64,000 nucleotides of DNA from Hyphomicrobiales bacterium. Lineage in GTDB: Bacteria > Pseudomonadota > Alphaproteobacteria > Parvibaculales > Parvibaculaceae. The stretch is taken from the NCBI GenBank assembly GCA_016124805.1, contig WGND01000008.1, positions 1-64,000 on the forward strand, in the 5' to 3' direction. Within the stretch, counting starts at the first letter, position 1. The number at the start of each line of letters is the position of its first letter. Under the pieces are notes generated by a model, which had not been told where the DNA came from, did no database searches, and was given only the letters and a program-made list of their open reading frames with translations. Positions 56,942-64,000 of the stretch are shown here, piece by piece. A program made the position numbers and the translations under genes.

Positions 56942-57034
56942 GCGGGATGACATTTTCCGCCATGGCGGAAATTTTGTAATCCTTTTTGCGATTTCTTTCG
57001 TAGAGAGAAAGTTACGAGGGATCGGGAGGAAATC

Positions 57035-57436
57035 ATGCCTGCTGTTACGTCAATCTATGCCGGGGGTCTGGCTGTTCTCTATCTTGTTTTGAGCATCAAT
57101 GTTATTCGCATGCGGCGCGGCGAACATATCGGCTTTGGTCACGGGAACAACCAAAAGCTGGAGCGGGCCATCAGGGCGCATGCGAATTTTGCCGAATATA
57201 CGCCCCTCATCATCCTGCTGATATTTCTATGCGAAATGCAGAATCTGGCGGCCATATGGCTTCATCTCCTCGGGGGCCTGCTTGTGACGGGCCGCTTGAT
57301 CCATGCCTATGGACTCAATCAGACACCGGAGATGCGGGGAACACGCACCGTCGGCTTGACCCTGACATTTCTCAGCCTGCTCGGGGCCGGCATATCGGCC
57401 TTTGCCATGGGGACGGCGACACTTGTCTCGGGCTGA
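57035..57436 (+). CDS. MAPEG family membrane protein
   Basis: 133 residues with four membrane helices. GHGNNQKLERAIRAHANFAEYTPLIILL is the MAPEG (glutathione/eicosanoid-type) signature, and GRLIHAYGLNQTPE follows in the third-fourth helix region. Bacterial members are often microsomal-GST-like detoxification proteins. GGGAGGAAATC gives a strong ribosome site. It stands alone, convergent with dnaE2. Confidence 0.85.
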   Translation: MPAVTSIYAGGLAVLYLVLSINVIRMRRGEHIGFGHGNNQKLERAIRAHANFAEYTPLIILLIFLCEMQNLAAIWLHLLGGLLVTGRLIHAYGLNQTPEMRGTRTVGLTLTFLSLLGAGISAFAMGTATLVSG

Positions 57437-57482
57437 TCCGGAATGATGGGCACCAGGGCAGGTCAATACGGGCAGACAATTC

Positions 57483-60400
57483 TCAGTGGAAATCCCGGCT
57501 TTTGGGAATGAATTTTGCCTCACGCAGTTGATGCGCCTGATGCCGTGGCGTTGTCATGGTCTGAGTATCCGGTTTATGGCCCGGGTCCTCTGCCGTCGAG
57601 ATCGTCGCCAACTCATGGGTCAGATCTTCAATTTCGTCGGCAATGACGTGAACAATAATCCCTTCTTTCTGCAAACGTCCCTTGATGCCGTAGAGCCGTG
57701 ACGTCAGCACTGTGCGTCGATAGCGTTCATAGACTTTCGGCCAGATAATGATGTTTGCAATGCCCGTCTCGTCTTCCAGCGTCGCGAAAATGACGCCACT
57801 TGCCGTGCCCGGCCGTTGCCGCACCAACACGAGCCCGGCCACATGGACGCGCGCCTTGTTGGTCATGGTCTGGTTCAACTGTTCATTCGTCACGATGCCG
57901 CGCGCGGCACAGCGCGCTCTCAGAAATGACATGGGATGCGCCTTCAATGACAGGCGCAGCGTGGCATAATCAAGAACCACATGCTCCCCAAGCGGCATGG
58001 CGGGCAGCGCAACCTCCGCCTCATGCTGAAACCCGCCCTCTTCCAGCGCTGCAAAGAGCGGCAGCGCCGCAGGCTTTTTGCCGCCCTGCCCATTGTCATA
58101 GCCGCCAAGCCCCCGCACGGCCCAAAGGGCGGCGCGCCGGTCCAGGCCGAGTGAGCGAAAGGCATCGGCATCGGCAAGCCGCTCGATCTGGCGGGGCTGC
58201 AATTGTGTGCGGAGCCAGAGATGGCGAACGGAATCAAATCCCGCCCCCCGGCTTTCCCCGAGTTTATGTCCCGCTTCCACCGACAATCCCCTGACCTGCC
58301 GGAAACCGAGCCGCACCGCGCAAAGCGACCCGTCGGTTGTGGACTCCAGCGTGCAGTCCCAGTCGGAGTGATTGACATCAACGTCGCGTATCTCCACTCC
58401 ATGCGCCCTGGCGTCGCGCACCAATTGGGCGGCCGCATAAAACCCCATGGGTTGGGCATTCAGGATTGCGGCACAGAAGACGTCCGGGTAATGACACTTG
58501 ATCCATGCGGAGACATAGACAAGCAGGGCAAAGCTTGCCGCATGGCTTTCAGGAAAGCCGTAATCGGCAAAGCCTTCAATCTGCCTGAAACAGCGCTCGG
58601 TAAAATCGGCGTCATAGCCATTTTTCAGCATGCCGCTGATGAATTTCTCACGATGCTGGCCGATGGTGCCCGTTCGGCGAAAGGTTGCCATGGCGCGGCG
58701 CAAATGATCTGCCTCGCCCGGCGTATAATCCGCCGCGACAATGGCCATTTTCATGGCCTGCTCCTGAAAAAGCGGAATGCCGAGAGTCTTTTTAAGAACA
58801 TTTTCCAGCGCAGGCGATGGAAAGATCACGGAGCCGGGATCGGCCCGACGCTTCAGATAAGGATGCACCATGCCGCCTTGTATGGGGCCAGGCCGGACAA
58901 TGGCGACCTCAATGACGAGATCATAGAAATTGCGCGGGCGAAGACGCGGCAGCATCGACATTTGCGCCCGGCTTTCGACCTGAAAGACGCCAACGGAATC
59001 GGCCTCGCACAGCATGTCATAAACGGCTGTATCATTTTGCGGCACGCTGGCCAGATCAAGATCAACACCATGATGCTTGCGCAAAAGATCAAAAGCTTTG
59101 CGAATGCAGGAGAGCATGCCAAGCGCCAGCACATCGACCTTCAGGATTCCAAGGGCATCAAGATCATCCTTGTCCCATTCGACAAATGTTCGCTCCGCCA
59201 TGGCGGCATTGCCAATCGGCACCACCTCGTCAAGGCGCCCTCTGGTGATGACGAACCCTCCGACATGCTGCGAGAGGTGACGGGGAAAGCCGAGAAGCTG
59301 TTCAGTCAGAGCAAGCGTTTGCGCAAGGCGCGGATCGCCGGGGTCAAGCCCCGAGCTGCGCGTATCCTCTTGCGAAATCGCCTTGTTCGATGATCCCCAG
59401 CGTGAACGTGACAAGGCCTGGACGACATCTTCCGAGAGGCCGAAGACCTTGCCGACATCCCGAACGGCACTGCGCGAGCGATAGGAAATAACCGTGGCGG
59501 CAATGCCTGCCCGATCCCGCCCATATTTCCGGTAGATATATTGCATCACCTCTTCGCGCCGCTCATGCTCGAAATCAATGTCAATATCGGGCGGTTCATT
59601 TCGTTCTGTCGAAATGAAGCGCTCAAAGAGAAGATCAACTTCGGTGGGATTGACCGAGGTAATACCGAGACAAAAACAGACCACTGAATTGGCTGCCGAC
59701 CCGCGCCCCTGACAGAGAATGCCCAGCCGGCGGGCTTCGCGCACCATGTCATGCACGGTGAGGAAATAGGGCGCATATTGTTTGCTCTCGATCAAAACCA
59801 GTTCACGACGAAGCGTGGCTGCAATGTCCGGCGGCACACCATGAGGGAAGCGGGTCGCCGCGCCTTCCCATGCCAATCGTTCCAGCAGCTCCTGCGGCGT
59901 TTCATGATCTGAAAATGTGTCGGCCGGATATTCATATCTGAGCTCATCAAGCGAAAAACGGCATCGATCCATAAGAATGAGCGATTGCGCCAATGCATCC
60001 GGCATGTCTGCGCAAAGCCGTGCCATCTCTGCTTCACTTTTCAAATGCCGCTCGGCATTGGCTTCAAGCAGATGACCGGCTGTCTCCAGTGTCACATGTT
60101 CGCGGATGCAGGTCAGGACATCCTGCAAGGCGCGGCGTTCCGGGCCGTGATAGAGCGCGTCATTGGTGGCAAGAAGCGGCGCGCGGCAATCATGCGCGAT
60201 GTTTTGCAAACGTCTGAACCGGCGGGCATCGCTGCCATCATAATGGGGCGTGAGCGCCAGCCAGACAGATGATGGATGGGCCTTGGCCAACAGACGCAAG
60301 GTGTCGGTAAAAACAGTCGTGGGCGTGGCGGGCGGGATGGCAATGAAACACTGCCCTTGACCTGCCTCAATAATATCGTCCAGTGTCAGATGACAGTCGC

Positions 60401-60707
60401 CCTTTGTCGCACGACGATTGCCAAGTGTCAGCAGCTTGGTGAGCCGCGCATAGGCTGCCCGGTCCTGCGGATAGGCAACGACTTCAAAGCCATCCGTCGT
60501 GACAAGACGCGTGCCCACCAGAAGGCGCAGACCTTGCTCCTTTGCTGCCACATGGGCGCGCACGACACCCGCCATTGTGTTGCGATCGGCGATGCCGATG
60601 GCTGAAAGACCAAGAGCTTTAGCCCTTGAGACGAGTTCAGCACCATGGGAGGCCCCTCGCAGGAAACTGAAATTGCTGGCAACGCAAAGCTCTGCAAAAC
60701 CGCTCAC
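57483..60707 (-). CDS. dnaE2: Error-prone DNA polymerase III alpha subunit DnaE2 (ImuC)
   Basis: 1074 residues. The N-terminal PHP domain is degenerate (VASNFSFLRGASHGAELVSR lacks the metal His pair of replicative DnaE). The C-family palm has PDIDIDFEHERREEVMQYIY with catalytic Asp residues, QGRGSAANSVVCFCLGI, and PGPIQGGMVHPYLKRR. A C-terminal OB fold (VHVAGLVLVRQRPGTASGVI) leads to the family-typical tail KFIPKSRDFH. It performs translesion synthesis with ImuA and ImuB after DNA damage. The GTG start overlaps the imuB stop (GTGA). Confidence 0.96.
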   Translation of the reverse strand: MSGFAELCVASNFSFLRGASHGAELVSRAKALGLSAIGIADRNTMAGVVRAHVAAKEQGLRLLVGTRLVTTDGFEVVAYPQDRAAYARLTKLLTLGNRRATKGDCHLTLDDIIEAGQGQCFIAIPPATPTTVFTDTLRLLAKAHPSSVWLALTPHYDGSDARRFRRLQNIAHDCRAPLLATNDALYHGPERRALQDVLTCIREHVTLETAGHLLEANAERHLKSEAEMARLCADMPDALAQSLILMDRCRFSLDELRYEYPADTFSDHETPQELLERLAWEGAATRFPHGVPPDIAATLRRELVLIESKQYAPYFLTVHDMVREARRLGILCQGRGSAANSVVCFCLGITSVNPTEVDLLFERFISTERNEPPDIDIDFEHERREEVMQYIYRKYGRDRAGIAATVISYRSRSAVRDVGKVFGLSEDVVQALSRSRWGSSNKAISQEDTRSSGLDPGDPRLAQTLALTEQLLGFPRHLSQHVGGFVITRGRLDEVVPIGNAAMAERTFVEWDKDDLDALGILKVDVLALGMLSCIRKAFDLLRKHHGVDLDLASVPQNDTAVYDMLCEADSVGVFQVESRAQMSMLPRLRPRNFYDLVIEVAIVRPGPIQGGMVHPYLKRRADPGSVIFPSPALENVLKKTLGIPLFQEQAMKMAIVAADYTPGEADHLRRAMATFRRTGTIGQHREKFISGMLKNGYDADFTERCFRQIEGFADYGFPESHAASFALLVYVSAWIKCHYPDVFCAAILNAQPMGFYAAAQLVRDARAHGVEIRDVDVNHSDWDCTLESTTDGSLCAVRLGFRQVRGLSVEAGHKLGESRGAGFDSVRHLWLRTQLQPRQIERLADADAFRSLGLDRRAALWAVRGLGGYDNGQGGKKPAALPLFAALEEGGFQHEAEVALPAMPLGEHVVLDYATLRLSLKAHPMSFLRARCAARGIVTNEQLNQTMTNKARVHVAGLVLVRQRPGTASGVIFATLEDETGIANIIIWPKVYERYRRTVLTSRLYGIKGRLQKEGIIVHVIADEIEDLTHELATISTAEDPGHKPDTQTMTTPRHQAHQLREAKFIPKSRDFH

Positions 60708-62308
60708 CCGAACAGTCCCTGAATATACCAGCGCGGCATTTCCGTATCGCGGTTGTAAAGCCCGTCACGATAGAGCCAGAAGCGGCGGCCATCGCTGTCT
60801 TCAACACGATAGTAGTCGCGCGTCCGGCCGCCCTCCCGGCGCCACCATTCCGGCGCAATGCGCTCAGGCCCTTCCGCGCGGGTAACCTGATAAAGGACAC
60901 GACGCCAGCGAAAGCGCCGCGGCGGGCCCTCAGGAATTTCAGCGGTGACCTCAATCAGCTCCGGCGCGGGCAGCATCCGCAAAGGTCTTGCGGCCACGCC
61001 ATCAAATTGCGGCAAGGCGGCGACGCGCCAATCCGGGAGTGGCATTGGCTTGCCTGCCTGCATTATTGTCATGCGGTGCCCCGCACGCTCAGGCAGATGG
61101 CTCGCATGGGGCTGAAGGCGCGTGATGCGATGCGCGCCCAGCCGGTTGCCAAGCCTGTCCATCAGCCCTTCAATGTCGTGCTCTCTTGTTGATGGCCCCA
61201 TCATGGCCTTTTGCGTTTGCGTCAGGGGATCAACAGCGAGAGCCGAGAGACTCATCGCCTCGATGCCAAAGCCTGTATCGACGTCATCGCTGGTCTGTCG
61301 CAGTTTCTCGTGAAACAGGCGCGCCAGATGCGGGGCAAGGCGTGAGGGGGCACTTGTGCCCGCCCGCAGAACCGTCACGTCACCGTCAACCCGGAACAGC
61401 ATCAGTTCCAATTGACGGGCACCTTTTTGATATCGCTCAAGCAGCACGCAAAGCTCGTCGGCCAGACGCTCTATGGCTACTTCAACATCTTCCATACGCG
61501 TGAGGCCCTCGGCAAAAAGAAGCCTTGCGCGATAAGGCACCAAAGGCCGCTCCGGTGAAATCGGTTCGGCGGCACTTCCCAGCGCTGCATCAAGTCTGAG
61601 CGAGACGCTTCGTCCAAACCGGGCCGCCAGCGGCGCACGGGCACGACCATAAAGATCGCCGATACGCTTCAGACCGAGGCGCGCCAGACCATCTATTGCT
61701 TCATGATCAAGACGCAGGGCTGCGAGTGGCAAGGGAGCCAGCGCTTTTTCCTCCTGGCCCGGGGGCAGAATGGTGACGCCGCTTTCACAAAATCGGGCAA
61801 GCGCCCAGGCCGTTCCCGGCGTCGCAGCGATGGCGATGCGGGCACGAATATTGAACCCGGCCAGACGGGCAACGAGATCATGCGCCAGTGCTTCTTCACC
61901 ATCAAAGAGATGGGTGCAGCCCGTAATGTCCATGAAAATGCCGTCAGGCTCTGCGCCGACGCCGCAATCATCCGGCGCCGTCCAGGGCGTATAGCGGCCA
62001 CACCAGTCAGACAGACGTTTCAAGGCGGCCCTGTCGCCAGCAAAATCGGCATCACGGACTTCGAGCGCCGGATAGAGGGCCAGCGCATCGGCGATGGACT
62101 GGCCTGCTGTAATCCCTTTTGCGGCGGCAGCCTGCGTCAGCGCCATGATGCGCAGTCCCCCCTGCACCGGTGCAGCAAGGACGAGGGCACGGCCCCGCAA
62201 CGCGCGACACGCAGCCGGTGCCATGCCGCTTCGCGACAGGCTCCGAAAGAAACGGTCCATCGGCCAATGCGAAAGATAGATTGATGCAATGCGTCTTGGC
62301 TCTTTCAT
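60704..62308 (-). CDS. imuB: ImuB, catalytically inactive Y-family polymerase-like protein
   Basis: 534 residues from ATG 62308 (RRIASIYLSHWPMDRFFRSL), preferred over a longer frame to 62440 that would overlap imuA. Y-family polymerase fold, but the catalytic acidic cluster is replaced by FMDITGCTHLFDGEEAL, as in other ImuB proteins. It acts as an adaptor bringing DnaE2 and ImuA to the sliding clamp. The C-terminal RRFRWRRVLYQVTRAEGPER and WWRREGGRTRDYYRVEDSDG are family hallmarks. The operon is controlled by LexA. Confidence 0.94.
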   Translation of the reverse strand: MKEPRRIASIYLSHWPMDRFFRSLSRSGMAPAACRALRGRALVLAAPVQGGLRIMALTQAAAAKGITAGQSIADALALYPALEVRDADFAGDRAALKRLSDWCGRYTPWTAPDDCGVGAEPDGIFMDITGCTHLFDGEEALAHDLVARLAGFNIRARIAIAATPGTAWALARFCESGVTILPPGQEEKALAPLPLAALRLDHEAIDGLARLGLKRIGDLYGRARAPLAARFGRSVSLRLDAALGSAAEPISPERPLVPYRARLLFAEGLTRMEDVEVAIERLADELCVLLERYQKGARQLELMLFRVDGDVTVLRAGTSAPSRLAPHLARLFHEKLRQTSDDVDTGFGIEAMSLSALAVDPLTQTQKAMMGPSTREHDIEGLMDRLGNRLGAHRITRLQPHASHLPERAGHRMTIMQAGKPMPLPDWRVAALPQFDGVAARPLRMLPAPELIEVTAEIPEGPPRRFRWRRVLYQVTRAEGPERIAPEWWRREGGRTRDYYRVEDSDGRRFWLYRDGLYNRDTEMPRWYIQGLFG

Positions 62309-62336
62309 GTGACAGGTCCCAAAGCCAAAAGCGATT

Positions 62337-63152
62337 CTAGACGGCCTGACGGCGAATCTGTGCGTGGGCCGCAACAGGGGTGGGGACATCACACAGCTTT
62401 TGCCGTCGCGCATCCCATTCAACGCAGATGTCGCGGTCAATCATGTCGGCCCCGGCGCCTGCTAGCGCATTCCGGCATTTCTTGAGGCGCAAGCGCCAGC
62501 GGGCGCGCCCGACAAGTGCGGAGGCGCCGCTGTCTACAGAGCTGGGTGCAGCCGCCACGTCCCAGCGCGTCGCCGCCGCGCTTGTGCCACCTGTGGCATG
62601 GCCTGTCAGCAGAAAGGCGGGTCTGCCACCGGCTTCGGCAGCCAGTTGCAGCCTGCGGGTGGCCGTCAGACTCAAGGCCGGCAGGCGACCATCAATTTCA
62701 CCGAAGACAGCGGCAAAGGCGCCAAGGCGCAACGCTTCTTCCATTGTCCAGAGCAGATCCACGGCCGATGCGGGTGCCACGAGAATGAGACGCGCCGGAT
62801 CAAGACCAAAGGCAGCAAGGCCGGGGCCATAAAGATGGCCCATATCAAAAGGAGGGCGTGCGCTCTCGCACCAGAGTATGGGGGCGCTGGAAAAGCGGCG
62901 GCCACAGCAGACCGCCAAGGCCATCGCAAAACCAATGCTGGCGCTCATGTCTCGATAATCAGCGGCCTGCACCTCATGCAGGGCGCCACAAGCAAGCGCC
63001 GGGAGCATGACGCCCATGCGGGGCAGCCCCAAATCAACCGTCTGCGCCTTGTCTTTCCCGTTTTGCCCAGAGTCCGCAGCCATGCCAAAAACCGTCATTT
63101 GACGGCGAAGCTCGGCAATCTGGTCCGCTTTTTGAGAGTCTGTCATGGGCAT
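62337..63152 (-). CDS. imuA: ImuA, RecA-like accessory mutagenesis protein
   Basis: 271 residues. RecA/SulA-like fold with LPALACGALHEVQAADYRDM, PILWCESARPPFDMGHLYGP and LILVAPASAVDLLWTMEEAL, typical of alphaproteobacterial ImuA. First gene of the imuA-imuB-dnaE2 mutasome. A LexA box ends 14 bases before the ATG. ATG 63146, two codons in, is an alternative start. Confidence 0.92.
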   Translation of the reverse strand: MPMTDSQKADQIAELRRQMTVFGMAADSGQNGKDKAQTVDLGLPRMGVMLPALACGALHEVQAADYRDMSASIGFAMALAVCCGRRFSSAPILWCESARPPFDMGHLYGPGLAAFGLDPARLILVAPASAVDLLWTMEEALRLGAFAAVFGEIDGRLPALSLTATRRLQLAAEAGGRPAFLLTGHATGGTSAAATRWDVAAAPSSVDSGASALVGRARWRLRLKKCRNALAGAGADMIDRDICVEWDARRQKLCDVPTPVAAHAQIRRQAV

Positions 63153-63166
63153 TTATGGGCTCGTAT

Positions 63167-63181
63167 GTTCTCTTTTTGTTC
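63167..63181. promoter_or_regulatory. LexA (SOS) box upstream of imuA
   Basis: GTTC-TCTTTTT-GTTC on the plus strand, exactly the direct repeat GTTC-N7-GTTC recognised by alphaproteobacterial LexA. It lies 14 bases upstream of imuA, as expected for damage-inducible control of this operon. Confidence 0.85.
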
Positions 63182-63331
63182 TATTCTTTCCATTTTCCAG
63201 AGTCAACAGAGCCTCATTCGGTCTTTCTCTGCCCTGCCGGTTGGATAAGACGGTGCCGGGTGGCAAGCTGGGCCACCCCCGACAAAGCGAGCAGCTTCCA
63301 GCCCGCCGAAAACACATGCAAAGGAAGACAC

Positions 63332-64000
63332 ATGCCAGACGCAGCCAAACGCGCGATCATTCCGGTTGGCGCCCTTGTTGTGACACTTCTAGTCAGCATT
63401 CTGGCTATTGCCCATTCAACCCAATGGCTTTGGGTTTTATTGCTGACCATTCCTGTCATGGCACTCGGGCTCTATGACTGGAACCAGACATCCTGGTCCA
63501 TCACGCGAAACTATCCGGTGGCCGGGCGCATCCGCTGGATGTTCTATGAGCTGCGCCCGTTTTTCCGCGCCTATGTCGTCGAAGACAATCTGAGCGGCAC
63601 GCCCTTCTCGTTCGAAGCGCGCAACCTTGTTCATGAGCGGGCAAGAGGACAGACGGATACGCATCCCTTTGGCACCGAACGCGAAACGGATGACCACAAT
63701 TATCACTGGCTGATGCATTCCATTGCACCAGAAGATGATGTCGAGACCCACCCCCGTGTTGACGTCGGCAACAGCCAGACAAAAAAAACCTATTCCGCCT
63801 CGGTGCTGAACATCTCGGCAATGAGCTTTGGGGCCTTGTCTGCCAATGCCATTACCGCCCTCAATCTTGGCGCAAAACAGGGCAGCTTTTATCATGACAC
63901 AGGTGAAGGCGGTCTGAGCGATCACCATCTCAAACATGGTGGCGATCTGGTATGGGAACTTGGCTCCGGTTATTTCGGTGCGCGCGACAGGGACGGCAAA
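63332..64000 (+). CDS. Membrane-anchored FMN-binding glutamate-synthase-like protein (GltB2 type, partial)
   Basis: 223 residues visible, running off the window in frame. Two N-terminal helices (AIIPVGALVVTLLVSILAIA, WLWVLLLTIPVMALGLYDW) are followed by the glutamate synthase central-domain start: SASVLNISAMSFGALSANAI, then FYHDTGEGGLSDHHLKHGGD. This layout is that of the FMN-binding glutamate synthase family proteins (stand-alone GltB2-like), whose reaction is not established. AAGGAAG lies before the ATG. It diverges from imuA. Confidence 0.85.
   Translation, partial: MPDAAKRAIIPVGALVVTLLVSILAIAHSTQWLWVLLLTIPVMALGLYDWNQTSWSITRNYPVAGRIRWMFYELRPFFRAYVVEDNLSGTPFSFEARNLVHERARGQTDTHPFGTERETDDHNYHWLMHSIAPEDDVETHPRVDVGNSQTKKTYSASVLNISAMSFGALSANAITALNLGAKQGSFYHDTGEGGLSDHHLKHGGDLVWELGSGYFGARDRDGK

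Noticed and set aside
58203-59393. 396-residue plus-strand frame
   Set aside because: Antisense shadow of dnaE2.

Overview
The window is gene-dense, G+C-rich chromosomal DNA of a Gram-negative bacterium, most likely an alphaproteobacterium. Evidence for this is an imuA-imuB-dnaE2 mutagenesis operon behind a GTTC-N7-GTTC LexA box (the alphaproteobacterial form), a CYP153-type alkane hydroxylase, an ectoine-degradation (doe) operon, and two outer-membrane export systems. I saw no rRNA, tRNA, CRISPR array, transposase or phage gene. The genus cannot be fixed from the sequence. The mix of ectoine use, alkane P450, Baeyer-Villiger monooxygenase and sulfatase suits a marine or oil-exposed heterotroph (inference).

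Layout. 1-3034 (-): a two-partner secretion pair, with a TpsB transporter followed by a TpsA exoprotein cut by the window edge. 3286-4620 (+): a TerB-like protein and a bestrophin-like membrane protein. 4749-11689 (+): a cassette of transglutaminase-DUF2126, circularly permuted ATP-grasp/alpha-E and a second transglutaminase, closed by a clear terminator. 11822-19057: a MASE1 hybrid histidine kinase, a CPA1-type antiporter, an unrecognised membrane-anchored protein and a thiolase. 19473-23797 (+): an RND efflux adaptor and pump. 23816-27255 (-): class III aminotransferase, PuuA-like glutamine synthetase homologue and DsbA-like protein. 27439-31364: an arylsulfatase and a Baeyer-Villiger monooxygenase, divergent.

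31357-38239 (-) is the most interesting block. It encodes a periplasmic binding protein, permease and ATPase, a creatininase-family amidohydrolase, a type III glutamine synthetase, a NikR-like regulator with altered metal ligands, and an FMN-dependent 2-hydroxyacid oxidase. A long inverted repeat (38191-38239) directly before the first gene has a GTATTA-N16-TAATAC core, the same geometry as the classical NikR operator. This looks like a self-regulated uptake and utilisation operon for a small nitrogen compound whose identity is unknown.

38428-44840 (-): a LuxR-type regulator fused to an alpha/beta hydrolase, then a Slam-type outer-membrane protein with a 1030-residue exported substrate (FecR-like domain plus three TbpB-like repeats). 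45132-49093: two acyl-CoA dehydrogenases and the CYP153-like P450. 49322-54450 (+): the doeB2-doeD-doeA-doeC-like ectoine catabolic operon behind a 27-bp palindrome. 54495-57436: a DJ-1/PfpI protein, an F420-oxidoreductase-like dehydrogenase, a divergent LysR regulator and a MAPEG protein. 57483-63152 (-): the imuA-imuB-dnaE2 SOS operon. 63332-64000 (+): the start of a membrane-anchored glutamate-synthase-like protein.
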